In this document: positions 42,242-50,970 of the stretch, piece after piece
Layout: every line of letters begins with the position of its first letter
Position numbering within the stretch: the first letter of the stretch is position 1
Assembly (NCBI RefSeq): GCF_021919125.1
Contig: NZ_CP083439.1
Location: 806,001 to 870,000, forward strand
DNA: 64,000 nt
Direction: 5' to 3'
Source: Clavibacter sp. A6099
GTDB lineage: Bacteria > Actinomycetota > Actinomycetes > Actinomycetales > Microbacteriaceae
Notes under the pieces: generated by a model
Databases searched by the model: none
What the model was told of the DNA's origin: nothing
Seen by the model: only the letters and a program-made list of their open reading frames with translations
Translations under genes and position numbers: made by a program

Positions 42242-43479
42242 CCGCATTCGCCGGCGTCGAGCACGCGCTCGCGCAGGGCGACGCGGACGGGGCCGACCTC
42301 CGGGGCCGCACGATCCTCGTCGCGCACCCGAGCGCCGAGCTGTACGGATCCGACCGCGTGCTGCTCGAGAGCGTCGCGGGCCTCGTGTCCGCGGGCGCCC
42401 GCACCGTCGTGACCCTGCCGTCGGACGGCCCGCTCGTCGCCGCGCTCACGAGCGTCGGCGCGACCGTGCACCGCGCCCCGACGCCCGTGCTCCGCAAGAG
42501 CATGCTGCGCCCGCGCGGCTTCGCGGCCCTCGTCGGCCAGTCCGTCCGCGGCCTGTCCGCGGGCCTCGGCCTCGTGCGGCGCGAGCGCCCCGACGCCGTG
42601 TACGTCAACACCGTCACGATCCCGCTCTGGATCCTCGTCGGCCGCCTCGCCGGCCGCCCCGTCCTCGCGCACGTGCACGAGGCGGAGGGATCCGCGTCGC
42701 GCGCCGTCGGGACCGCGCTCGCCCTGCCGCTCGCGCTCGCCACGAGCGTGGTCGCGAACAGCCGCTACAGCGTCGACGTGCTCGCCCGCGCCCTCCCGCG
42801 GGTCGCCCGCCGCGCCCAGGTCGTCTACAACGGGGTGCCCGGCCCCGCCGCGGTCCAGCCCGCGCGCGCCGCGCTCGACGGGGGCCTCCGGGTCCTCTAC
42901 GTCGGCCGGCTCTCCGACCGCAAGGGCGTGGACGTCGCCGTCGACGCGATCGTCGAGCTCCGCGACCGCGGTGCCGACGCGTCCCTCGACATCGTGGGTG
43001 CCGTCTTCCCCGGCTACGAGGCCTACGAGGAGCAGCTGCGCACGACGATCCGCGTGCTCGACCTCGAGGACCGCATCACGCTGCACGGCTTCCACGCCGA
43101 CGTCACCCCGTTCGTGGCCGCCGCCGACGCGTGCGTCGTGCCCTCCCGCGTGGACGAGCCGTTCGGCAACACCGCCGTCGAGGCGCTGCTGGCCGCGCGG
43201 CCCGTGGTCGTCAGCGACACCTCCGGCCTCCGCGAGGCCGCCGGCGGATACGAGTCGGCGCAGCTGGTGCCGCCCGCGGATCCGGCCGCCCTCGCCGACG
43301 CCCTCCAGTCCATCGCGGCGGACTGGGACGCGTACCGCGCCCGGGCCGCGCGCGACCGCTTCCGCGCCGAGCACCGGCACGGACCCGAGCTCTACCGGCA
43401 GCGCATCGCGCGGTCGGTGGGCACGATGCTCAGCGCCACGACGCGCGTCGGCAGCCCCCGACCGGCCAGCGACCGCTGA
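42238..43479 (+). CDS. Glycosyltransferase family 4
   Basis: A 413-residue GT-B enzyme. The acceptor half begins TILVAHPSAELYGSDRVLLE, and the donor half has LRVLYVGRLSDRKGVDV, LHGFHADVTPFVAAAD and the retaining GT4 signature PSRVDEPFGNTAVEALLA with the conserved Glu residues. A GTG start overlaps the upstream stop. It likely extends the repeat unit of the exopolysaccharide. It ends 49 bp before the giant exported protein, with only a ribosome site in the gap, so co-transcription is likely. Confidence 0.9.
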   Translation: MTAFAGVEHALAQGDADGADLRGRTILVAHPSAELYGSDRVLLESVAGLVSAGARTVVTLPSDGPLVAALTSVGATVHRAPTPVLRKSMLRPRGFAALVGQSVRGLSAGLGLVRRERPDAVYVNTVTIPLWILVGRLAGRPVLAHVHEAEGSASRAVGTALALPLALATSVVANSRYSVDVLARALPRVARRAQVVYNGVPGPAAVQPARAALDGGLRVLYVGRLSDRKGVDVAVDAIVELRDRGADASLDIVGAVFPGYEAYEEQLRTTIRVLDLEDRITLHGFHADVTPFVAAADACVVPSRVDEPFGNTAVEALLAARPVVVSDTSGLREAAGGYESAQLVPPADPAALADALQSIAADWDAYRARAARDRFRAEHRHGPELYRQRIARSVGTMLSATTRVGSPRPASDR

Positions 43480-43528
43480 CCACCGGCACCCTCCCTCACC
43501 CGCTCCACCCACCCGAAGCAAGGACGAA

Positions 43529-46500
43529 ATGAGCATCCTCTCCTCCGCGGGACGTCGCCTGGCCGCGATGACCGCGGCCGCCGCGGTCATCCTGTCCGCG
43601 GTCGTCGTCGCGCAGCCCGCGATGGCGGACTCCGCGCCGGTCGACCCGACCGACCCGAAGACGCCCGTCACGGTCACCGCCGACCCGCTGCCCACGACCC
43701 AGATCGACGGCGTCGCCTGGTCGCAGGTCGTCGTCGGCAACACGGTCTACGTGGCCGGCAAGTTCCAGAACGCGCGCCCCGCGGGCGCCGCGGCCGGCAC
43801 GAACCTCACGCCCCGCAGCAACCTGCTCGCGTACGACATCCGCACCGGCGCGCTCATCACGTCCTTCGCGCCGAAGCTCAACGCGCAGGCGCTCTCCGTC
43901 ACCGCGTCGCCCGACGGATCCCGGATCTACGTGGTCGGCGACTTCACCGACATCGACGGCCAGGGCTACTACCGCGCCGCGGCGTTCAGCACCGCGACCG
44001 GCAAGATCATCCCGACGTTCCGCCCCATCATGGGCAGCCAGACCCGCACGGTGAGCGCCTCGAACGACACCGTGTACCTCGGCGGCACCTTCCAGAGCGT
44101 CAACGGCGCCGCTCGGAAGTACCTCGCCGCGGTGTCCGCGACGAACGGCCAGAACACGGCCTTCGTCGCGGATGCGGACACCGTCGTGGACGCGCTCACC
44201 CTCACGAAGGACGCGTCCAAGCTCATCGTCGGCGGCCGCTTCACGCAGCTCAGCGGCACCCCGACCTACGGGCTCGGCGCGGTGGATCCCGCCTCGGGCG
44301 CGTCGCTCCCGTGGGCCGCGAACCAGCAGGTCAAGAACGCCGGCGCGGAGTCCTCCATCACGAGCCTGTACGCGACCGACGACCGGGTCTACGGATCCGG
44401 CTACACGTTCGGCGCCGGCGGCAACCTCGAGGGCGCCTTCTCGGCCGACCCGAACACGGGCGTCGTCACCTGGGTCGAGGACTGCCACGGCGACACCTAC
44501 TCGGTCTTCGCCACGAGCAAGGTCGCGTACGTCGCGGGCCACCCGCACTACTGCGGCAACATCGGCGGCTTCCCGCAGACCGAGCCGTGGACCTTCCAGC
44601 ACAGCCTCGCCTTCTCGAAGACCGCGACCGGCACGGCCACGGCCGACCCGTACGGCTACGCGAACTGGGCGGGCACGCCCTCCCCGTCGCTGCTCAACTG
44701 GTTCCCGAAGTACGTCACGGGATCCTTCACCGGCCAGGGCCAGGCGGCCTGGAGCGTCAACGGCAACGAGGACTACATCGTCGTCGGCGGCGAGTTCCCG
44801 TTCGTGAACACCACCGCGCAGCAGGGCCTCGTCCGCTACGCGATGGCGAAGGACGCCCCCAACAAGGTCGGCCCGAACGGCAACGACCAGCTCGTCCCGA
44901 AGGCGATCTCGTACACGAAGGGCGAGGCCCGCGTCTCGTGGCAGGCCACCTTCGACCGCGACAGCTCCCGCCTCACCTACAAGGTGATCCGCGACGGCAA
45001 GACCGCGACGCCCGTCTACCAGGTCACGCAGGACTCGACCTTCTGGCAGCGTCCGTCGATGGGCTTCATCGACAAGGGCCTCGCGCCCGGCAGCTCGCAC
45101 ACCTACAAGGTCGTGGTGACCGACGCGGCCGGGAACTCCACCGACCGCAACGGCGCCTCTCCCGTCACCATCACCGACCAGTCGGGCAGCGACGCCTACG
45201 CGACGAGCGTGAAGGACGACGGCGCGACCGCGTACTACCCGCTCGACGAGAAGGACGGCACCGCCGGCCTCGACCACGTCGCGTTCGAGGACCTCCGCGT
45301 CGACAACGCCGCACGCGGCGCCGCGGGCCCGATCGACGGATCCACCGCCACCACCTTCTCCGGCCAGGACGGGTCCTTCGCGGTCACGCCCCAGGCGTTG
45401 CAGGCGCCGAACACCTTCAGCGTGGAGTCGTGGGTCAGGACGACCTCGACCTCGGGCGGCAAGGTCGTCGGCTTCGGCGGCAGCAGCACGGGCACGTCGA
45501 ACAACTACGACCGCATGGTCTACCTCGACAACGACGGCCGCGTCCTCTTCGGCGTGTACACCGGCGCCACCCAGACCCTCGCCTCGGCCCCCGGGTTCAA
45601 CGACGGCAAGTGGCACCAGATCGTCGCCACCATGGGCGCCGAGGGCATGAAGCTGTTCGTCGACGGCAAGCTCGCCGGCCAGCGCGCGGACACGACCCAG
45701 GGCCAGGACTACAAGGGCTTCTGGCGCGTCGGAGGCGACAACCTCGGCGGCTGGCCCAACCAGCCCCGGAGCTACTACCTCGCCGGCGACATCGCGCAGG
45801 TCGCGGTCTACCCGACCGCCCTCACGCGCGCCGACGTGGTCGACCACCTGGTCGCCTCCGGCCGCACCTCGCCCATCCCCGCGGCCCCGACGGACACGTA
45901 CGGCAAGGCCGTCTACGCGGCCGACCCGTCCTCCTACTGGCGCCTCGACGACGCCGACGGCTCGTCGACGCTCAAGGACGCGGGCCAGAACGACGTCGGC
46001 GCGAACGTCGGACGCAACGTGCGCTTCGGCCAGGCGGGCGCCCTCACGGGTCCCGTCGGCCAGGCGGCCGCGTTCTCGGACAGCATCGCGGTGAGCCAGC
46101 AGCGGGTCTCCAATCCCACGACGTACTCGCTCGAGATGTGGTTCCAGACGACCACCACGCGCGGCGGCAAGCTGATCGGCTTCGGCGACAACGCCGATCC
46201 GTTCAACTTCTCCGGCAACTACGACCGTCACGTCTACATGCAGGACGACGGACGCCTGCAGTTCGGCGTCTGGACCGGCCAGAGCAACCTCGCCACCTCC
46301 GACCGCGCGTACAACGACGGCCAGTGGCACCACATGGTCGCGTCGCAGGGATCCGACGGCCTGAAGCTCTACGTGGACGGCGACCTCGTCGGCCAGAACG
46401 GCCAGACGCAGGCTCAGGGCTACGACGGCTACTGGCGCATCGGCGGCGACAACACGTGGGGCTCCTCCAGCGGCACCTTCGAGGGCCGCATGGACGAGGT

Positions 46501-49426
46501 CGCGGTGTACCCGACCGTGCTCACGCCCACCGCGGTCGCGACGCACTACTCGCTCGGGACCAGCGGCCGCGTGCCGAACCAGGCCCCGAAGGCCGCGTTC
46601 GCGCAGACCGCCGACTTCCTGACGGCGTCGTTCGACGCGGCCGGATCCACCGACGCCGACGGCACGATCACGGGCTACGCCTGGGACTTCGGCGACGGCG
46701 TCCAGGCGTCCGGCGCGCAGCAGTCGCACACGTTCGCCGAGGCCGGCACCTACGCGGTGTCGCTCACGGTGACGGACGACCGCGGCGCGACGAATCGCAC
46801 GCAGCAGGACGTCACGGTGAAGGCGGCCCCCGCCAACATCGCGCCGACCGCCGTCGTGACGGCCACCGCGACCGACCTCACGGCGAAGCTCGACGGATCC
46901 GCGTCCACGGACGCCGACGGCACCGTGGCCTCCTACGCGTGGGACTTCGGCGACGGCCGCACGGGCACCGGCCCGACCCCGACGCACGCCTACTCCGCGG
47001 CCGGCACCTACACGGTGGCGCTGACGGTCACGGACGACAAGGGCCTCACGGGCACCGCGTCCACGCAGGTGACGGTGGCGGCGCCCCCGGTCAACCGGGA
47101 GCCCACCGCGGTCATCGCGTCGACCACCGCGGATCTCGTCGCGAACCTCGACGGCCGCGCATCCAGCGACCCGGACGGCACCATCGCGTCCTGGGCGTGG
47201 GAGTTCGGCGACGGCACGACCGGCACCGGGGCGTCCATCGCCCACCCGTACGCGACGGCCGGGACCTACCAGGTCGCGCTCACGGTGACGGACGACAAGG
47301 GGGCCACCGGTCGCACGACCGCGACCGTCACGGTCACCGCCCCGCCCGTGAACCAGGCGCCCGTCGCCCGGTTCACGAGCACGGCGGCGAACCTCGTCGC
47401 CTCGCTCGACGCCTCCGCGTCGAGCGACTCCGACGGCACCGTGGCGTCCTACGCCTGGGCCTTCGGCGACGGGACCACCGGCACGGGCCGCACCACGACC
47501 CACGCCTACGCGGCCGCCGGCACCTTCGCGGTGTCGCTCACGGTCACGGACGACAAGGGCCTCGCCACGACGACCACCTCGCCGGTGACCGTCCAGGCGC
47601 CCGCGTCGAACGTGCTCGCGCAGGACTCGTTCGGCCGCGCGGTCGCGACGGGCTGGGGCACGGCCGACCTCGGCGGCGCCTGGCGCGTCACCGGCGGCAC
47701 CAACATCGTCAAGGTGCAGGACGGCACGGGCCAGGTCGTCTCCCCGAAGGGCGAGACCCGCACGATGACCCTCGACGCGGTCTCCACCACGTCGTCGGAC
47801 GTCAGCGCGACCTTCTCGCTCGACGCGGTCCCGACCGGCGGCGGCTCCTACACGCGGGTCAACTCGCGCCAGGTCGGGTCGGCGTTCTACCAGACGCAGG
47901 TCTGGATCAAGGCGACCGGGCAGATCCAGCTGGTGCAGTCGGAGGGGGCGACGACCATCGGGTCGTACATCCTCCCCGGCACGACCTACCGGGCCGGCCA
48001 GCAGCTCCGCGTCCGCGTCCTGACGACCGGCACCTCGCCGACCACCGTCAAGGCCAAGGTGTGGGTCGCCGGCCAGGCCGAGCCCGCCGCGTGGCAGACG
48101 AGCGTCACCAGCTCGACCGCCGCGCTGCAGGCCGCCGGGTCCGTCGGGATCCAGACCTACCTCTCGGGGTCGGCGACGGCTCCCGTCACGACGCGGTTCG
48201 ACGACCTGGTCGTCAGCCGCGACGGCCAGGCGCCCGCACCGGTTCCGGCCAACCAGGCCCCGACGGCGGCGTTCACGTCGACCGCCAAGGACCTGACCGC
48301 CTCGTTCGACGGATCCACCTCGACCGACGCCGACGGCACGGTCGCCTCGTACGCCTGGGCGTTCGGGGACGGCACGACGGGCACCGGCAAGACGGTCGAC
48401 CACGCCTACGCCAAGGCCGGCACGTACACGGTGTCGCTCACGGTGACGGACGACAAGGGCCTGGCCTCGGCGAAGAAGGACGGCACGGTCACGGTGACCG
48501 CGCCGGTCGTCGCCCCGCCGGTGAACCAGGCCCCGACCGCGGCGTTCACGTCGACGGCCAAGGACCTGACGGCCTCGTTCGACGGATCCACGTCGACGGA
48601 CGCCGACGGCACCGTCGCCTCGTACGCCTGGGCGTTCGGGGACGGCACGACGGGCACCGGGAAGACCGTCGACCACGCCTACGCCAAGGCCGGCACCTAC
48701 ACGGTGTCGCTCACGGTGACGGACGACAAGGGCCTCGCGTCGGCGAAGAAGGACGGCACGGTCACGGTGACCGCGCCGGTCGTCGCTCCGCCCGCCGCCG
48801 GGATCCTCGCGCAGGACACCTTCACCCGCACCGCCTCGAACGGCTGGGGCACGGCGGAGACCGGGGGCGCCTGGCGCATCACCGGCAACGCGTCGATCCT
48901 CAAGGTGGCGGACGGGAAGGCGCAGGTCACGAGCCCCGCCGGCGAGACCCGCACCGCGAGCCTCGACGCCGTGAGCACCACCGCATCGGACGCGCAGGTG
49001 AGCTTCGCGCTCGACAGAGTGCCCACGGGCGGCGGCGCGTACGTGCGGATCAACTCGCGCCAGGTCGGCACGTCGTACTACCAGACGCAGGTCTGGGTGC
49101 GGTCGACCGGCCAGGTCATGATCGTGCAGTCCGAGAACGGCACCAACCTGAAGTCGGTGGTCGTCCCGAACGTCACGTACACGGCCGGGCAGCAGCTGCG
49201 GGTCCGCGTGCAGGTCACGGGCACGTCGCCCACCACGATGAACGCGAAGGTCTGGCCCGTCGGCCAGGCCGAGCCGACCGCGTGGCAGTCGACGACGACC
49301 GGGACCCTGGCCGCCCTGCAGACCGCGGGCACGTTCGGGATCCAGACGTACCTGTCGAGCTCGGCCGCCGGGCCCGTCGCGTTCACGCTCGACGACCTCG
49401 TGGTCACGGACGGCACGGCTCGATGA
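43529..49426 (+). CDS. Giant exported multidomain protein: propeller-like, FnIII, LamG, PKD and jelly-roll-like domains
   Basis: A 1965-residue secreted protein. A signal peptide ends near AMADSA (residue ~34). Residues ~45-430 hold delta-60/propeller-like repeats (VVGDFTDIDGQGYY, LGGTFQSVNGAARK, VGGRFTQLSGTP). An FnIII-like domain (~455-550) and two LamG-like domains (~563-770 and ~799-1010) follow, then four PKD domains with the DFGDG or AFGDG signature. A first DSFGRAVATGWG jelly-roll-like domain (~1361), two almost identical PKD domains and a second such domain (~1759-1965) complete the protein. There is no sorting signal or C-terminal membrane helix. It probably binds carbohydrate or mediates adhesion, made together with the exopolysaccharide. 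No catalytic site was recognised. AAGGA precedes ATG 43529. Confidence 0.85.
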   Translation: MSILSSAGRRLAAMTAAAAVILSAVVVAQPAMADSAPVDPTDPKTPVTVTADPLPTTQIDGVAWSQVVVGNTVYVAGKFQNARPAGAAAGTNLTPRSNLLAYDIRTGALITSFAPKLNAQALSVTASPDGSRIYVVGDFTDIDGQGYYRAAAFSTATGKIIPTFRPIMGSQTRTVSASNDTVYLGGTFQSVNGAARKYLAAVSATNGQNTAFVADADTVVDALTLTKDASKLIVGGRFTQLSGTPTYGLGAVDPASGASLPWAANQQVKNAGAESSITSLYATDDRVYGSGYTFGAGGNLEGAFSADPNTGVVTWVEDCHGDTYSVFATSKVAYVAGHPHYCGNIGGFPQTEPWTFQHSLAFSKTATGTATADPYGYANWAGTPSPSLLNWFPKYVTGSFTGQGQAAWSVNGNEDYIVVGGEFPFVNTTAQQGLVRYAMAKDAPNKVGPNGNDQLVPKAISYTKGEARVSWQATFDRDSSRLTYKVIRDGKTATPVYQVTQDSTFWQRPSMGFIDKGLAPGSSHTYKVVVTDAAGNSTDRNGASPVTITDQSGSDAYATSVKDDGATAYYPLDEKDGTAGLDHVAFEDLRVDNAARGAAGPIDGSTATTFSGQDGSFAVTPQALQAPNTFSVESWVRTTSTSGGKVVGFGGSSTGTSNNYDRMVYLDNDGRVLFGVYTGATQTLASAPGFNDGKWHQIVATMGAEGMKLFVDGKLAGQRADTTQGQDYKGFWRVGGDNLGGWPNQPRSYYLAGDIAQVAVYPTALTRADVVDHLVASGRTSPIPAAPTDTYGKAVYAADPSSYWRLDDADGSSTLKDAGQNDVGANVGRNVRFGQAGALTGPVGQAAAFSDSIAVSQQRVSNPTTYSLEMWFQTTTTRGGKLIGFGDNADPFNFSGNYDRHVYMQDDGRLQFGVWTGQSNLATSDRAYNDGQWHHMVASQGSDGLKLYVDGDLVGQNGQTQAQGYDGYWRIGGDNTWGSSSGTFEGRMDEVAVYPTVLTPTAVATHYSLGTSGRVPNQAPKAAFAQTADFLTASFDAAGSTDADGTITGYAWDFGDGVQASGAQQSHTFAEAGTYAVSLTVTDDRGATNRTQQDVTVKAAPANIAPTAVVTATATDLTAKLDGSASTDADGTVASYAWDFGDGRTGTGPTPTHAYSAAGTYTVALTVTDDKGLTGTASTQVTVAAPPVNREPTAVIASTTADLVANLDGRASSDPDGTIASWAWEFGDGTTGTGASIAHPYATAGTYQVALTVTDDKGATGRTTATVTVTAPPVNQAPVARFTSTAANLVASLDASASSDSDGTVASYAWAFGDGTTGTGRTTTHAYAAAGTFAVSLTVTDDKGLATTTTSPVTVQAPASNVLAQDSFGRAVATGWGTADLGGAWRVTGGTNIVKVQDGTGQVVSPKGETRTMTLDAVSTTSSDVSATFSLDAVPTGGGSYTRVNSRQVGSAFYQTQVWIKATGQIQLVQSEGATTIGSYILPGTTYRAGQQLRVRVLTTGTSPTTVKAKVWVAGQAEPAAWQTSVTSSTAALQAAGSVGIQTYLSGSATAPVTTRFDDLVVSRDGQAPAPVPANQAPTAAFTSTAKDLTASFDGSTSTDADGTVASYAWAFGDGTTGTGKTVDHAYAKAGTYTVSLTVTDDKGLASAKKDGTVTVTAPVVAPPVNQAPTAAFTSTAKDLTASFDGSTSTDADGTVASYAWAFGDGTTGTGKTVDHAYAKAGTYTVSLTVTDDKGLASAKKDGTVTVTAPVVAPPAAGILAQDTFTRTASNGWGTAETGGAWRITGNASILKVADGKAQVTSPAGETRTASLDAVSTTASDAQVSFALDRVPTGGGAYVRINSRQVGTSYYQTQVWVRSTGQVMIVQSENGTNLKSVVVPNVTYTAGQQLRVRVQVTGTSPTTMNAKVWPVGQAEPTAWQSTTTGTLAALQTAGTFGIQTYLSSSAAGPVAFTLDDLVVTDGTAR
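48251..48796 (+). repeat. Near-identical 273-bp tandem repeat (fifth and sixth PKD domains)
   Basis: Two copies start at the AACCAGGCCCCGAC motif (48251 and 48524), giving a 91-codon period. The encoded domains are virtually identical and the DNA differs only at scattered silent positions. The other four PKD domains of the protein are far more diverged, so this is a young duplication. Confidence 0.85.
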
Positions 49427-49444
49427 CCTGAGTCCGGAACCACG

Positions 49445-49486
49445 CGCCCCGACGGGCGGGTCCCCGCGGACCCGCCCGCCGGGGCG
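49445..49486 (+). terminator. Terminator hairpin after the giant exported protein
   Basis: A long GC stem (CGCCCCG and GGGCGGGTCC on the left, with complementary GGACCCGCCC and CGGGGCG on the right, one mismatch) closes a 4-nt loop, 18 bp past the stop. It probably separates the following polymerase/kinase genes from the upstream operon. Confidence 0.8.
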
Positions 49487-49543
49487 TCGCACTGAGATGA
49501 TCGACAGGGCCGTTCGGCGGCCGGGGGAATGAGAGGGGGAGCC

Positions 49544-49591
49544 ATGCGTCGTCCATGCCTGCGCGCGCTCCCCGGGGCGGCCGCGCGATGA
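49544..49591 (+). CDS. 15-codon leader ORF coupled to the polymerase-like gene
   Basis: ATG 49544 follows the best ribosome site of the region (GAGAGGGGGAGCC). The frame encodes MRRPCLRALPGAAAR and stops with TGA at 49589-49591, overlapping the ATG at 49588 as ATGA. Its product is probably unimportant; its translation would deliver ribosomes to the polymerase start, which lacks its own site. Translation is not proven. Confidence 0.5.
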   Translation: MRRPCLRALPGAAAR

Positions 49592-50970
49592 GCGCGCTGC
49601 TCGCCGGATCCGGCCTCCAGACCCTGCTCCTCCTCGGCATCGCGCTCGCGGGCGGCGCCCTGCTGCTGCTCGTCCTGCGGCGCCTGCCGCGCACGGCCGT
49701 CGCCCTGTGGCTCGTCGTGCTCTCCTTCGTCCCGGTCTGGTCGGGGGTCCCGCTCGGCGGCTACTACCTGCCGCCGTCGACGGTGGTCGCCGTCCTCGTG
49801 ATCCTCGCGATCGTGCCCGTGCCGGGCTTCCGCGTCTCGCCGCTCGACGTGCTCGTGGTGCTGATGACCGCGGCCGGGTTCGCCGGCGTGGTCGTGGGCG
49901 GCGGCGCGGGCATCGGCATGTCCACGCTCGTCACGTTCCTCACCTACGCCCTGCCGGGATACCTGCTCGGGCGCATGGCGGCGCACCGGATCGGCATGGC
50001 GTCGCTGGAGCGGATCGTGGCCGTGGTCTTCACGGTGGTCGCCGCGCTCGCCATCGTCGAGTTCGTCACCGGCTGGAACCCGTTCGTGCTCCTGCCCGGC
50101 AACGCGGGGCTCCGCGAGACGTGGGCGACGCTGCAGGGGCGCGGTGGCATCGTCCGCGCGGAGGGTGCGTACGGGCACTCGATCGCGCTCGGCTCGGCGC
50201 TCGCCATCGCGATCCCGCTGACGCTCGCCTCCCGCTTCGGCCTCGTGACCCGCCTCGGCATGACGGCCCTGATGATGCTCGCGGCGGTCCTCACCTTCAG
50301 CCGCGTCGGGATGCTGGGCGCCGTGCTCGGCCTGGCGCTGTCCATCGTGTTCCTGCGCGACGCGATCTCGCTCCGTGTGCGCGCGACCGTCACCGCGGGC
50401 GTCGTGGTCGTCGCGGCCGCGGTCGCCCCCTTCGTCCAGTCCGTGTTCGACGACGCCGGCACGGAGGCCAGCGCCAGCTCCGACTACCGCGGCGACCTCT
50501 ACAGCCTCGTGCCCGGCATGGGGATCCTCGGCACGACTCCCGACGCCCACCGCGGCAGCGACGGCCGCGTCTTCTACGGGCCGTTCCGCTCCATCGACAG
50601 CCAGCTCGTGCTCACGGGACTCACCTTCGGCCTGCTGGTCGCGGGCGCCGTGCTCGTCGCCCTCGCGGTCGGCGTCTGGCTCGTGCTGCGCGGGCACGCG
50701 ACCGCGGCGACCATCGCGCTCGTGGCGCAGATCCCCGCGCTCGCGTCGGTGGCGCTCATCACGCAGTACGCGACGCTCGTGTGGTTCCTCGCGGGGGTCG
50801 CGGCGACCAGCCAGATCCTCCGCCGCGACGCCGTGCCCCTGCCCGAGCCGCCGCCCGACCCCGTCGACGCACCGGCCGTCCCCGACGCCGACCGACTCGC
50901 CGCCGATCACCCCGATCCCGCCCGCACCACCGCCCCGCCGCTCCTACCCGGAAGAACCCCCTCACGATGA
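49588..50970 (+). CDS. O-antigen ligase/polymerase-like membrane protein
   Basis: A 460-residue protein with about ten hydrophobic helices and a longer exposed loop (residues ~160-200 and ~290-340). VRAEGAYGHSIALGSALAIAIP and LTFSRVGMLGAVLGLALSIV are typical of Wzy/WaaL-type proteins that polymerise or ligate lipid-linked polysaccharide. The last ~45 residues are Pro/Asp-rich and cytosolic. ATG 49588 is chosen because it overlaps the stop of a well-primed 15-codon ORF. ATG 49555 in the same frame is possible but lies far from the ribosome site. The stop overlaps the Wzz/kinase start. Confidence 0.82.
   Translation: MSALLAGSGLQTLLLLGIALAGGALLLLVLRRLPRTAVALWLVVLSFVPVWSGVPLGGYYLPPSTVVAVLVILAIVPVPGFRVSPLDVLVVLMTAAGFAGVVVGGGAGIGMSTLVTFLTYALPGYLLGRMAAHRIGMASLERIVAVVFTVVAALAIVEFVTGWNPFVLLPGNAGLRETWATLQGRGGIVRAEGAYGHSIALGSALAIAIPLTLASRFGLVTRLGMTALMMLAAVLTFSRVGMLGAVLGLALSIVFLRDAISLRVRATVTAGVVVVAAAVAPFVQSVFDDAGTEASASSDYRGDLYSLVPGMGILGTTPDAHRGSDGRVFYGPFRSIDSQLVLTGLTFGLLVAGAVLVALAVGVWLVLRGHATAATIALVAQIPALASVALITQYATLVWFLAGVAATSQILRRDAVPLPEPPPDPVDAPAVPDADRLAADHPDPARTTAPPLLPGRTPSR

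Noticed and set aside
43496-49492. A 1998-codon open frame antisense to the giant exported protein
   Set aside because: It is an out-of-phase shadow: in very GC-rich genes the opposite frame loses stop codons. Its translation is Arg/Gly/Val-rich without domains, while the plus frame has PKD, LamG and signal-peptide features.
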